Shown here: positions 7,140 to 15,470 of the stretch, one piece after another | Layout of the letters: each line of letters starts with the position of its first letter | Position numbering within the stretch: the first letter of the stretch is position 1 | Assembly (NCBI RefSeq): GCF_905207245.1 | Contig: NZ_CAJLKP010000087.1 | Coordinates: 1-25,232 of the forward strand | DNA: 25,232 nucleotides | Reading direction: 5' to 3' | Source of the DNA: an uncultured Bacteroides sp. | Lineage (GTDB): Bacteria; Bacteroidota; Bacteroidia; Bacteroidales; Bacteroidaceae | The notes under the pieces: model-generated | Told to the model about the DNA's origin: nothing | What the model saw: only the letters and a program-made list of their open reading frames with translations | Databases searched by the model: none | Position numbers and translations under genes: made by a program

Positions 7140-9779
7140 ATGACAGTGCCGGTGAATAACTTGAGAAACATAAAGATTGCATTATTCCTTTTTTTCTGCT
7201 TCAGGATAACGTTGACAGCCTATGCCGGCGATTTCCTGTTCACATCCATCAATACCTCCCAAGGTCTGAGTGATAACCAGATACGCTTCATTCTTCAATT
7301 GCCGGACGGCAGGATGGTATTCACCACCAGTGGCAATGTCAACCTCTATGATGGCGTGCACTTCACTTATCTTCATCGCACTGCAGAAGATGTATATCCA
7401 TTGCAGCAATACGATGGATACTACCGCATCTACCGGAGCGGAGACTCCCTGTTGTGGGTTAAAGACTATCATAAACTGATGTGTATTGACCTTTATAAGG
7501 AACAATATATCACAGACTTATCTTCCTACTTCCGGGATAAACATATATCCCGTCCCTTAGACGACCTTTTTGTAGACGACCTAGGGCGCACATGGCTACT
7601 GATATCCGGAGCCTTGCAAGAACTAAGTAGCGGAATACGTATCATTCTTCCTGACAATGACCCGAGAAAACTACAGGATATGAATGCAAAGGATAATGCT
7701 CTGTATCTATTTTATGATACAGGCGAAGTGGTGTGCTATGACATTGGAAATCAAAAAGAACTGTATACCTCCTCCGCTTATCTTCCGTCCGAACGGGAAG
7801 ATTTCCGGAGAACCTCCCTCGTTGTCAAAGGCAGCAAAGGATTCTATCAACTGCGTAACGGGCGTAAAGGCGGCTTATTCTACTTCGATTGGCAGAACCG
7901 GGCTTGGAAGAAGATATTTGAACAAGATTACACGCTGAATACCCTGGTTATCCTTCCCGGTGATGAAAAAGCATATATCAGTTGCGTCCACGGCTTCTGG
8001 AGCATAGATTTGGTGGACGGAGCACATCAATATTTCCCTCTGTTGCAGACCAGGAAAGGACAGATTGTCTCCACCGAAATCAGTACCATCTTTCAGGATT
8101 TTCAGGGTGGGTTATGGATAGGCACTTTGAACCGTGGATTACTCTATTATCACCCGGCAATGCACAAACTGGCATACATCGGTCGCAGTTCCTTCCCTGT
8201 TCCTCTTGAAGAAGATGTAGCCGTCGAATGTTTTGCCGAAGACGAAGCAGGCAATATCTATTTGAAAAATCACTCCCATATCTATCGGTTGGCTGAGAAT
8301 AAGGACGAGGCTTTGTCTCTGGTTCCGGTAACCGCTTCTTCCGTTCCTTCCGGGTTATCCGCCCGATTGCAAAGAAGTGCCTCAAACTACCATTTCAGAG
8401 ATAAAAATTACACAGCCCTCTGCACTGATTCACGGGGCTGGACATGGGGTGGAACATCCGACGGATTGGAACTTTTCACCGGTAAAGAACAGACACCACG
8501 CATCTTCTATTGTGAAAACGGCCTTAGCAACAACTTCGTGCAGGCCATCCATGAAGACAGGCATAATGATATTTGGGTAACTACCAGCAATGGCATTTCC
8601 CGCGTTCACATCCGTCCGGATAACCATGATGTCAGTTTTACCAATTTCAATCAGCAGGATGGTGCTTTGGAAGGAGAGTATATGCAGGGAGCCATTTTTG
8701 AAGCCTCTGACGGAACCCTCTATTTCGGAGGAGTCGATGGGTTTAATGTGTTTCGTCCGGATAGTGAGCCGGTAGCTCCGGGACTGCCATATGCGCCGAT
8801 TTTCACTACTTTGCGCTTATATGGCGAAAAAGTAAATACAGGCGAAAAGTATGGCGACCGTATCATCCTTCCCAAAACACCTCCTTACACAGAAAATATT
8901 GAATTGGATTATAACCAGAACTTTCTTACTTTCGAATTTTCCGCCCTGAACTATCTGAACGGTGAGCGTACTTACTACCGCTACCGGTTGGAAGGCGTCG
9001 ATAAAGACTGGAATTGTGTCTTTTCCGGTGGACAGAACGGGAGAACGGACGGCACAGGCATTCTTCAGGCTTCTTATACAGATCTCTCTCCGGGAAAGTA
9101 CACTTTCAAGATTATGGCTTCGGACAACGTCCTGCGATGGGATGGGAGAGTGCAGGAGGTATCTCTCATCATCCATGCTCCCTGGTGGAAAACGAACACC
9201 GCTTATACCTTATATATAATAACATTATTGTTGGTAGCCGTAGCCGGCATCCGACTTTACGTCTACTGGACCCGCAAAAAGATGGAACGTCGGCATAAAG
9301 AAGAAATTCTTTTGCTCCGCATCCGCAACCTCATAGAGCAATGCAACAGTTATGAAGCCGAGCAGAAAGCCCGTTCGGAAGAGAACAATATCCCTGCAAT
9401 CTGTAGTGTTGTTGAAACGCCTCATGCTTCCAAGCAGGATGCCGCCGAGTCCGCATTCCTTGCGCGTGCCATCGAACAGGTGGAAAAGAACCTGCATGTC
9501 TCCGGCTACTCCGTTGAGCAACTGAGTCGAGACCTTTGCATGGAACGCACCGGACTTTACCGGAAGCTGGTGACCATGCTCGACCAGTCTCCGAGCCTTT
9601 TCATACGCAACATCCGTTTGCAGCGTGCAGCCCAGTTACTGGCGGAAGGCAACCTCAGCATTACCGAAATTGCAGAACGCACAGGCTTCAGCAGTTCCAG
9701 TTATCTGAGCAAGTGTTTCCAGGAAATGTACGGTTGCCGCCCCTCCGAATATGCCGAAAAGATGAAGAAATCAACATGA
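7140..9779 (+). CDS. Membrane-tethered beta-propeller sensor with AraC-type DNA-binding domain (kinase-less HTCS-like)
   Basis: An 879-residue regulator. A signal/anchor segment lies at residues ~10-30. Residues ~35-560 contain two-component-regulator propeller repeats (INTSQGLSDNQIRFILQL, DFQGGLWIGTLNRGLLYY, DSRGWTWGGTSDGLELF, DRHNDIWVTTSNGISRV). A Y_Y_Y domain covers ~587-683, a transmembrane helix ~686-708 (TLYIITLLLVAVAGIRLYVYW), a cytoplasmic coiled coil ~712-750 and an AraC-type double HTH ~768-875 (YSVEQLSRDLCMERTGLYRKL, ISITEIAERTGF-like). Classical hybrid two-component systems have HisKA, HATPase and receiver modules between membrane and HTH, and all of these are missing here without any frame disruption. 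It is therefore a one-component, ToxR-like membrane activator. The periplasmic part presumably binds a glycan fragment. The adjacent GH31 gene is the obvious target. Confidence 0.9.
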   Translation: MTVPVNNLRNIKIALFLFFCFRITLTAYAGDFLFTSINTSQGLSDNQIRFILQLPDGRMVFTTSGNVNLYDGVHFTYLHRTAEDVYPLQQYDGYYRIYRSGDSLLWVKDYHKLMCIDLYKEQYITDLSSYFRDKHISRPLDDLFVDDLGRTWLLISGALQELSSGIRIILPDNDPRKLQDMNAKDNALYLFYDTGEVVCYDIGNQKELYTSSAYLPSEREDFRRTSLVVKGSKGFYQLRNGRKGGLFYFDWQNRAWKKIFEQDYTLNTLVILPGDEKAYISCVHGFWSIDLVDGAHQYFPLLQTRKGQIVSTEISTIFQDFQGGLWIGTLNRGLLYYHPAMHKLAYIGRSSFPVPLEEDVAVECFAEDEAGNIYLKNHSHIYRLAENKDEALSLVPVTASSVPSGLSARLQRSASNYHFRDKNYTALCTDSRGWTWGGTSDGLELFTGKEQTPRIFYCENGLSNNFVQAIHEDRHNDIWVTTSNGISRVHIRPDNHDVSFTNFNQQDGALEGEYMQGAIFEASDGTLYFGGVDGFNVFRPDSEPVAPGLPYAPIFTTLRLYGEKVNTGEKYGDRIILPKTPPYTENIELDYNQNFLTFEFSALNYLNGERTYYRYRLEGVDKDWNCVFSGGQNGRTDGTGILQASYTDLSPGKYTFKIMASDNVLRWDGRVQEVSLIIHAPWWKTNTAYTLYIITLLLVAVAGIRLYVYWTRKKMERRHKEEILLLRIRNLIEQCNSYEAEQKARSEENNIPAICSVVETPHASKQDAAESAFLARAIEQVEKNLHVSGYSVEQLSRDLCMERTGLYRKLVTMLDQSPSLFIRNIRLQRAAQLLAEGNLSITEIAERTGFSSSSYLSKCFQEMYGCRPSEYAEKMKKST

Positions 9780-9782
9780 TTG

Positions 9783-9809
9783 TTGTTGCCTTCAACGTGG
9801 TTGTTGCCT
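9783..9809 (+). promoter_or_regulatory. Direct repeat, probable activator site for the GH31 promoter
   Basis: TTGTTGCCT occurs at 9783-9791 and again at 9801-9809, 18 bp start to start. The second copy ends 19 bp before the -7 box at 9829, where the -33 element would lie. This placement suits an AraC-type class II activator. The binding protein is inferred to be the product of the gene that ends at 9779. Confidence 0.55.
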
Positions 9810-9828
9810 GCCAGACGCCTTTATGCCC

Positions 9829-9836
9829 TACTTTTG
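9829..9836 (+). promoter_or_regulatory. -7 box for the GH31 gene
   Basis: TACTTTTG matches TAnnTTTG, 25 bp upstream of the ATG at 9862. No good -33 TTTG is present, as expected for an activator-dependent promoter. Confidence 0.55.
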
Positions 9837-9861
9837 CAACATCATAAAACACTTAAAAACC

Positions 9862-12339
9862 ATGAAAATGAATCTTATTAAAAAAGTCGGCTTCTTGCTG
9901 GCATCGGCAGCCATTGTTGCCACAAGCGGCGTAGCGCAGAATGTGCAACGCACGTCTCAGGGCATCAAGTATGCTGCACAAGGGATGGACGTCAGTGTGG
10001 AATTTTATTCGCCCACCATTGTCCGGGTTTATAAAACACCTATGCAGACATCCTGCAATAAAGAGAGTCTGGTCATTATCAAAGCCCCCGAAACTACCCC
10101 GGTAACCTTCGGTGAAAACGGCAAAAATGTGACGTTGAGCAGTGATGCCGTACGGGTGGAAGTGAATACGGAAACCGGAGGTATCCATTTCTTCGATAAG
10201 TCAGGGAAACGTATGCTGACGGACAAGGATTATGGAACCCAGTTCACACCGTTCGATGATGCGGGAGTTCCTTCTTTCAATGTCCGCCAGGCTTTCTTGC
10301 TGGATAAAGATGAAGTCATCTACGGTCTGGGACAGCAGCAAACGGGCAAGGTGAACCAACGTAACCAGAAACTTTTCCTTCGTAATCAGAATATGAGTAT
10401 CTGTATCCCATTTGTGCATTCTGTAAAGGGATATGCTTTGTATTGGGATAATTATTCTCCCACCACCTTCCTCGATAATCCGCAGGAAATGTCGTTTGAT
10501 TCGGAAGTAGGCGATTGTGCCGATTATTATTTCATCTATGGCGGCAATGCCGATGGTGTGATAGCCGGTGTGCGCGACCTGACCGGGCAGGCTCCCCTTT
10601 ATCCTCTCTGGACTTTAGGTTTCTGGCAATGCCGCGAACGCTACAAGAGTCCCGACGAACTCTGTGAAGTTGTTGATAAATACCGTGACCTGAAAGTGCC
10701 TTTGGATGGTATCATCCAAGACTGGCAGTACTGGGGATGCGACTCGAACTGGAACTCCATGAAATTCCAGAATCCCCGTTACATCAACAAGATGGGTGAC
10801 CCCGAATTCATGAAATATCTTCCGAACGGTGAGGACAGGAATGCACGCTATGGTACTCCGCGCATCAAAAGTCCGAAGGAGATGATAGATTATGTGCATA
10901 AGCAGAATGCCCACATCATGATTTCAGTATGGGCCTCTTTCGGTCCCTGGACGGAGATGTATCAGAAGATGGATAGTCTGAAAGCCTTGCTGCACTTCGA
11001 CACATGGCCACCCAAGGCCGGAGTGAAACCTTATGACCCGTTCAATCCGGTTGCTCGTGATATCTATTGGGCGGAGATGAAAAAGAATATCTTCGACCTG
11101 GGCATGGATGCCTGGTGGCTCGACTCAACCGAGCCGGACCATCTGAACATCAAAGATCAGGACTTCAATACTCCTACCTATTTAGGTTCGTTCCGCAGAG
11201 TGCACAATGCTTTCCCGTTACTGTCTAACAAGGGAGTTTATGAACATCAACGTGCTGTGACTTCTGATAAGCGTGTCTTCCTGCTTACCCGTTCGTCCTT
11301 CCTGGGGCAACAGCGCTATGCTTCGCATTCATGGAGTGGTGATGTGGTTTCGGACTGGTCCATCATGCGTAAACAGATTGCGGCGGGGCTCAACTATTCC
11401 TTATGCGGCATTCCTTACTGGAACACAGACTTAGGCGGTTTCTTTGCCTGGAAATATAATAATACGGTAGATAATGTCGCTTATCACGAACTGCATACCC
11501 GCTGGTATCAATGGGGTGCATTCCAGCCGATTATGCGTTCGCACAATTCCAGTCCGGTAGCTGTGGAAATCTATCAGTTCGGCAAGAAGGGCGACTGGGC
11601 TTATGATGCGTTGGAGAAATACACTCACTTGCGTTACCGTCTGCTGCCTTACGTTTACAGTACTTCATGGGAAGTGACCGATAAAGCCGGCAGTTTCATC
11701 CGCCCGTTGATGATGGACTTCCCCGAAGATAAGAAAGTGCTCGACATGGATACTGAGTATATGTTCGGCCGTAACTTCCTCGTTCGTCCGGTGACGGATT
11801 CTCTTTACACCTGGCAGGATAAAGACCGGAACGGTCATCTGAAAGATATGAGCAAGGTAGGAAAGACAGATGTTTACCTGCCCCAAGGTTCCCGTTGGTT
11901 CGACTTCTGGACGGGACAGACGCTTGAGGGCGGACAAACTATCCAGCGCGAAGTACCTATCGACATCATGCCTGTGTATGTTCGTGCAGGTTCCATTCTT
12001 CCTTGGGGACCGGCTGTGCAATACTCCACCGAGAAGAAATGGGATAACTTGACAGTCCGTATTTATCCGGGTGCTGATGCCGAATTTACTCTTTACGAAG
12101 ATGAGTTTGATAATTACAATTACGAAAAGGGAGCTTACACCACCATTACCATGAAATGGAATGATAAAGAACGTACTCTCACGATTGCCGACCGTAAGGG
12201 TAGTTATAAGGGGATGTTGAAGAATCGTAAGTTCAACTTTGTGGTGGTAGAACCGGGTAAAGGCTGTGGCGATGAAGATACGGCAGCGTTCGATAAATCA
12301 GTTTCTTACAGAGGGAAGAAGGTGACTGTGAAGCTGTAA
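9862..12339 (+). CDS. Secreted glycoside hydrolase family 31 (alpha-glucosidase/alpha-xylosidase type)
   Basis: An 825-residue enzyme with a signal peptide (cleavage near GVAQ, residue ~24). An N-terminal beta-sandwich (galactose-mutarotase-like, YGLGQQQTGKVNQRN) precedes the TIM barrel. The catalytic nucleophile is predicted as Asp421 in WWLDSTEPD, with the acid/base Asp494 in HSWSGDV. A C-terminal DUF5110-type beta domain (PVYVRAGSILPWGP, then FTLYEDEFDNYNYEKG) ends the protein. GH31 enzymes release alpha-linked glucose or xylose from oligosaccharide ends. The substrate is not determinable from the sequence, though WWLDSTEP is the style seen in alpha-xylosidase-like members. The ATG at 9862 is preferred over the upstream 9823 start because the signal peptide begins there. 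It follows its presumed activator by 82 bp, and no transporter genes accompany it. Confidence 0.92.
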   Translation: MKMNLIKKVGFLLASAAIVATSGVAQNVQRTSQGIKYAAQGMDVSVEFYSPTIVRVYKTPMQTSCNKESLVIIKAPETTPVTFGENGKNVTLSSDAVRVEVNTETGGIHFFDKSGKRMLTDKDYGTQFTPFDDAGVPSFNVRQAFLLDKDEVIYGLGQQQTGKVNQRNQKLFLRNQNMSICIPFVHSVKGYALYWDNYSPTTFLDNPQEMSFDSEVGDCADYYFIYGGNADGVIAGVRDLTGQAPLYPLWTLGFWQCRERYKSPDELCEVVDKYRDLKVPLDGIIQDWQYWGCDSNWNSMKFQNPRYINKMGDPEFMKYLPNGEDRNARYGTPRIKSPKEMIDYVHKQNAHIMISVWASFGPWTEMYQKMDSLKALLHFDTWPPKAGVKPYDPFNPVARDIYWAEMKKNIFDLGMDAWWLDSTEPDHLNIKDQDFNTPTYLGSFRRVHNAFPLLSNKGVYEHQRAVTSDKRVFLLTRSSFLGQQRYASHSWSGDVVSDWSIMRKQIAAGLNYSLCGIPYWNTDLGGFFAWKYNNTVDNVAYHELHTRWYQWGAFQPIMRSHNSSPVAVEIYQFGKKGDWAYDALEKYTHLRYRLLPYVYSTSWEVTDKAGSFIRPLMMDFPEDKKVLDMDTEYMFGRNFLVRPVTDSLYTWQDKDRNGHLKDMSKVGKTDVYLPQGSRWFDFWTGQTLEGGQTIQREVPIDIMPVYVRAGSILPWGPAVQYSTEKKWDNLTVRIYPGADAEFTLYEDEFDNYNYEKGAYTTITMKWNDKERTLTIADRKGSYKGMLKNRKFNFVVVEPGKGCGDEDTAAFDKSVSYRGKKVTVKL

Positions 12340-12361
12340 TTGAACAATACCATTTAATATT

Positions 12362-12393
12362 ATGGGGGTGAGTTTCTGACACACCCCCATTTT
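12362..12393. terminator. Bidirectional terminator between GH31 and the small HMA-like gene
   Basis: The stem atgggggtg (12362-12370) pairs with cacccccat (12382-12390) around an 11-base loop, followed by ttt. It sits between the convergent gene ends at 12339 and 12413. Confidence 0.75.
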
Positions 12394-12412
12394 GATATCA
12401 TCTAAATGCATC

Positions 12413-12640
12413 TTATTCCAACTCCCTTGCACAAATATTAATCGTCCGCAGTGCATCCGATATTTCACCCGGACTCATTCCCAGACATTCTATTCTTAAT
12501 ACCTTCTCCCAGTCTTCGAAATCTACGTTCCATTTATGAATCTGTGGATATTGTGCGAGCAATGTTCCCACTCTTTTCACATCCTGTTTCCTGGCTATAG
12601 AAGTTCGGAAAATTAAAATGCAGTCTTCCATTTTTCTCAT
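12413..12640 (-). CDS. Small ferredoxin-like (HMA-like) protein without metal-binding cysteines
   Basis: A 75-residue protein whose predicted order beta-alpha-beta-beta-alpha-beta (CILIFRTSI; QDVKRVGTLLAQYPQIHKW; WEKVLRIECLG; SPGEISDALRTI; CARELE) resembles heavy-metal-associated domains. The N-terminal loop lacks the CxxC metal site. Such degenerate HMA-like proteins are common in Bacteroidota and their function is unknown. The ATG at 12640 is used; an internal ATG at 12631 is also possible. A -7 box at 12667-12674 supports independent expression. Confidence 0.7.
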   Translation of the reverse strand: MRKMEDCILIFRTSIARKQDVKRVGTLLAQYPQIHKWNVDFEDWEKVLRIECLGMSPGEISDALRTINICARELE

Positions 12641-12666
12641 TATTTTTAGTGTTTTGGTATGGAGTA

Positions 12667-12674
12667 CAAAGATA
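12667..12674 (-). promoter_or_regulatory. -7 box for the small HMA-like gene
   Basis: The minus strand reads TATCTTTG, an exact TAnnTTTG match, 27 bp upstream of the ATG at 12640. Confidence 0.6.
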
Positions 12675-12819
12675 TTCCCGAAACTACTTCCAGAATAGAC
12701 TTAATAGACGAATCCCTTTTAGATTTCCGATGAAATAAGGAAAAAAGGGGATGAAGATTCATATCCGCTACAAAAAGAGACCTTTTTATCGATTTATTTC
12801 CGGATTTAAAATAAATGCA

Positions 12820-12827
12820 TATATTTG
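12820..12827 (+). promoter_or_regulatory. -7 box for the histidine kinase
   Basis: TATATTTG, an exact consensus, about 70 bp upstream of the ATG at 12898. The rest of the 12675-12897 gap shows nothing else recognisable. Confidence 0.6.
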
Positions 12828-12897
12828 CAGAATATAGAGTCTGCTTCAGCAGATTCTGGAGTGATCTTTACATTCATTTATTGTTATTTATCAACCT

Positions 12898-14556
12898 ATG
12901 AAATTAACGGAATCCGACCCCAAACAGGTCGACATGGAACTGGAGCAATATCGTACTCAACTGGAGGCAACCAACCGCCGTCAGGCATTATTCATCAAAG
13001 TTCTGCAAATACTGCAATTGGAAGCAGACATACCCACAGCTATGAATCTGGCACTTGCCGAAATCGGGCGCTATACCGGCGTTGACCGTCTGGCAACATG
13101 GGAAAACCACCTCGACGGAGTTACATACGGTTGCACCTATGAATGGTGCAACAGAGGCATCGAACCCGCCATCGACTATCTGCGAAGCATGACCATTGAA
13201 GCAGGAAAACCCTGGTTCGATATGCTCAAAAAAGACAATATCATCTGTACATCCGATATTTATTCGCTCGATCCCTTCATTACACAAATGCTGGAAATAC
13301 AAGGCGTAAAAGCCATTGCTGTCTTTCCATTATCACAGTTGGGCGTGCACTTCGGCTTCCTTTCGTTTAACTTTTGCTGGAATAAGCAATGGGACGAAAA
13401 GGATGTGGAACTGATGAACCAGATATCACAAATCGTATCTACTGCTACAAAACGCTGGCAGATGGAAACCACCCTGCAACAATCGCAGCAAACGATGCAA
13501 AAGGTGCTGGATAATATCAATGCCAATATCTTTGTTAGCGATTACGACTCGTTGAAAGTTCTTTTCGCCAATAAATCTTTCAGGGAAGAGGCAGGACAAG
13601 TTTCTGAAGATGCCAAATGCTGGAAAATGCTGAACGCGGGGCTGGACGGTATGTGTAAGCATTGTCCGAAGCCGCATCTGTTCGATGCCGACAACGAGCC
13701 TACAGGTGTCCACTTCTGGGAAGACTATAACCCCGCCACTGACCGCTGGTATACCATCCAGAGCACAGCGCTCAAGTGGATTGACGGGCGGCGGGCAATT
13801 ATAGAGTTGGCCACCGACATCACTACCCGTAAACAAGTGGAACTGGAACTGATTCAGGCTAAGGAAAAAGCAGAAGAATCAGACAGACTCAAAACGGCAT
13901 TTCTGGCTAATATGAGCCATGAAATACGCACTCCCCTCAATGCTATTGTGGGCTTTTCGAGTCTGCTTGCCGAAACCGAAGAAGTGGAGGAACGCCACGC
14001 ATATATGGAAATAGTAGAGAAGAACAACGACCTGTTGCTCAAACTTATTTCCGATATTCTGGATATATCTAAAATAGAGTCCGGCATGATAGAACTCTCC
14101 ATTGCAAAGGTGGATGTGTTCATGCTTTGCCGGGAGATAATCAACACTTTCTTGTGCAAGAAACGTGACAGTGTGGTAGAACTCCGTTTCGATGAAAATT
14201 CACCGCAGGTCGTGATTGATGGTGATGAGAAATTGATTACGCAGGTGCTCTCTAATTTTGTGAACAATGCCTTGAAGTTTACTGCCGAGGGCTCAATCAC
14301 TCTTTCCTATACTTTGGAAGATGACAATCAGGTGCGCTTCTGTGTGACCGACACGGGTGAAGGCATCCCTGCCGAAAAGCAGAATGAGATATTCAATCGT
14401 TTCGTGAAGCTCGACTCGTTTGTGCAAGGTGCTGGCCTTGGGCTGGCGATATGCCAGAACCTGGTCGAGGGGATGGGCGGAAAGATTGGCGTTGAATCCC
14501 ATGAGGGAGAAGGCTCATGCTTCTGGTTTACGCACCCGTGTGTGATGAAGGCTTAG
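12898..14556 (+). CDS. Soluble GAF/PAS sensor histidine kinase
   Basis: A 552-residue cytoplasmic kinase with no membrane segment. After a short coiled coil there is a GAF domain (~35-185: AEIGRYTGVDRLATWENH, GVKAIAVFPLSQLGVHFGFLSF), then a PAS domain (~200-315). Next comes the HisKA dimerisation domain with phospho-accepting His341 in MSHEIRTPLNAI. The HATPase domain has an N box (NFVNNALKF), G1 (DTGEGIP), an F box (FNRFVKL) and G2 (GAGLGLAI). The PAS part contains Cys241, Cys253 and Cys256 (CKHCP), a pattern that might bind a metal or sense redox state (inference). No receiver domain is attached and no response regulator is nearby, so it is an orphan kinase. It ends 9 bp from the convergent DUF3575 gene. 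Confidence 0.93.
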   Translation: MKLTESDPKQVDMELEQYRTQLEATNRRQALFIKVLQILQLEADIPTAMNLALAEIGRYTGVDRLATWENHLDGVTYGCTYEWCNRGIEPAIDYLRSMTIEAGKPWFDMLKKDNIICTSDIYSLDPFITQMLEIQGVKAIAVFPLSQLGVHFGFLSFNFCWNKQWDEKDVELMNQISQIVSTATKRWQMETTLQQSQQTMQKVLDNINANIFVSDYDSLKVLFANKSFREEAGQVSEDAKCWKMLNAGLDGMCKHCPKPHLFDADNEPTGVHFWEDYNPATDRWYTIQSTALKWIDGRRAIIELATDITTRKQVELELIQAKEKAEESDRLKTAFLANMSHEIRTPLNAIVGFSSLLAETEEVEERHAYMEIVEKNNDLLLKLISDILDISKIESGMIELSIAKVDVFMLCREIINTFLCKKRDSVVELRFDENSPQVVIDGDEKLITQVLSNFVNNALKFTAEGSITLSYTLEDDNQVRFCVTDTGEGIPAEKQNEIFNRFVKLDSFVQGAGLGLAICQNLVEGMGGKIGVESHEGEGSCFWFTHPCVMKA

Positions 14557-14565
14557 GCTGTATCT

Positions 14566-15123
14566 TTACTTCTTTCCCAGTCGATAAGCAAAAGATGCAC
14601 CTAATTTGTAGGGCATCCATTCGGCGCTGGCATTTTTACCCACATACATTTCTCCAGTGGATTTCATATAACCTCTATATCTGGAGTGTTGCCATCCATA
14701 GCTTGCGAAAAGGTCCAGTGCCCAACGGTCGTTAATTTTAAATTGATAACCTAAGGTTGCTCCGAAAGACATGCCATTGCCTTTTTGATATCTATCACGA
14801 TTGATATAATTCCATTTAGTAACTTTAAACAGCCTGTGATAACTACCGTATCCTCCCAAATAGAGCCCGTTGAATGCTCCTTTGGGGTAATATCTCCCTT
14901 CTACGATTAATTGACCGAATCTCATAGGGTTTCCCTCAATGCTTTTCCAAGGTGAGTATACCGCATCTCCATTGAATGTCCATTTATCTGTGAGTTTGGT
15001 TTCCGCCGACATATTCACTACACCCATAGCCCAATACAAAGTGTTCCATTTGAGTTGAGTCTGAGCCTGAACGGCAGATAAGGATAGGACCAGAATGGCC
15101 AGCAATAGTAATTTCTTCTTCAT
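14566..15123 (-). CDS. DUF3575 outer-membrane protein
   Basis: A 185-residue protein with a signal peptide (cleavage near AVQAQ, residue ~21) and a small predicted beta-barrel. Alternating amphipathic strands include LKWNTLYWAMGVVNMSAETKL, GRYYPKGAFNGLYLGGYGSY, GMSFGATLGYQFKINDRWAL and GASFAYRL. DUF3575 proteins are OmpA-barrel-like outer-membrane proteins of Bacteroidales, some encoded beside fimbrial loci. No fimbrial gene is seen here. The ATG at 15123 starts at a standard signal peptide. The gene is convergent with the kinase and lies downstream of the tRNA, separated by the hairpin at 15220-15248. Confidence 0.87.
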   Translation of the reverse strand: MKKKLLLLAILVLSLSAVQAQTQLKWNTLYWAMGVVNMSAETKLTDKWTFNGDAVYSPWKSIEGNPMRFGQLIVEGRYYPKGAFNGLYLGGYGSYHRLFKVTKWNYINRDRYQKGNGMSFGATLGYQFKINDRWALDLFASYGWQHSRYRGYMKSTGEMYVGKNASAEWMPYKLGASFAYRLGKK

Positions 15124-15219
15124 GACGAAACGAATTAGATATAATTATTTAGTTAAAGTCTTTTGTGTGTATTCTTTCGTAAAGAACTATAAGTCAAATG
15201 TTTTAATCTGTTTGGAATA

Positions 15220-15248
15220 AAAAAAGGAACTTTCAAAGTTCCTTTTTT
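15220..15248. terminator. Terminator downstream of tRNA-Lys
   Basis: An A-run and ggaac pair with gttcc and a T-run: aaaaaaggaact at 15220-15231 against agttcctttttt at 15237-15248, with a five-base loop. The run of T on the minus strand serves the tRNA; the symmetric form could also stop plus-strand transcription. Confidence 0.8.
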
Positions 15249-15251
15249 ATG

Positions 15252-15324
15252 TGATCCAGCTGGGGCTCGAACCCAGGACCCCAACATTAAAAGTGTTGTG
15301 CTCTACCTGCTGAGCTACTGAATC
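15252..15324 (-). tRNA. tRNA-Lys (anticodon TTT)
   Basis: A 73-nt cloverleaf on the minus strand. The acceptor arm gattcag pairs with ctggatc (one G-T pair), followed by discriminator A at 15252. The D arm is gctc/gagc, and the anticodon stem caaca/tgttg holds loop cttttaa with anticodon TTT (15289-15291). The T arm is ctggg ttcgagc cccag. The CCA end is not encoded. It has its own strong promoter at 15352-15384. Confidence 0.96.
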
Positions 15325-15351
15325 AATCCTTGTTTTGCTGTTAAGCGGGTG

Positions 15352-15384
15352 CAAAGATAGAGACATTTTTTATAAATGCAAAAA
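15352..15384 (-). promoter_or_regulatory. Complete promoter of tRNA-Lys
   Basis: On the minus strand TTTTTG (15379-15384) is followed after 19 bp by TATCTTTG (15352-15359), the full Bacteroides -33/-7 arrangement, 27 bp upstream of the tRNA. It lies back-to-back with the ettA -7 box at 15402. Confidence 0.8.
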
Positions 15385-15401
15385 GATTCTTCTTTTTTTA
15401 T

Positions 15402-15409
15402 TATCTTTG
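15402..15409 (+). promoter_or_regulatory. -7 box for ettA
   Basis: TATCTTTG, an exact consensus, preceded by a long T-rich tract. It gives a leader of about 60 bp before the ATG at 15471. Confidence 0.65.
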
Positions 15410-15470
15410 CACAAGATTCCTCTATTTGAAACAGAATATACATTATTAATATAATACACTTAAAAACTTT

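Noticed and set aside
9823..9861. Upstream ATG extension of the GH31 gene
   Set aside because: It would add 13 residues before a perfect signal peptide and would place the start codon inside the promoter -7 region.
12984..14556. Candidate complete two-component pair or defence locus around the kinase
   Set aside because: The flanking genes are an HMA-like miniprotein and a DUF3575 outer-membrane protein; no response regulator or effector is present.
15252..15324. tRNA-Lys as an integration site of a mobile element
   Set aside because: No integrase and no duplicated tRNA 3' end is seen on either side.
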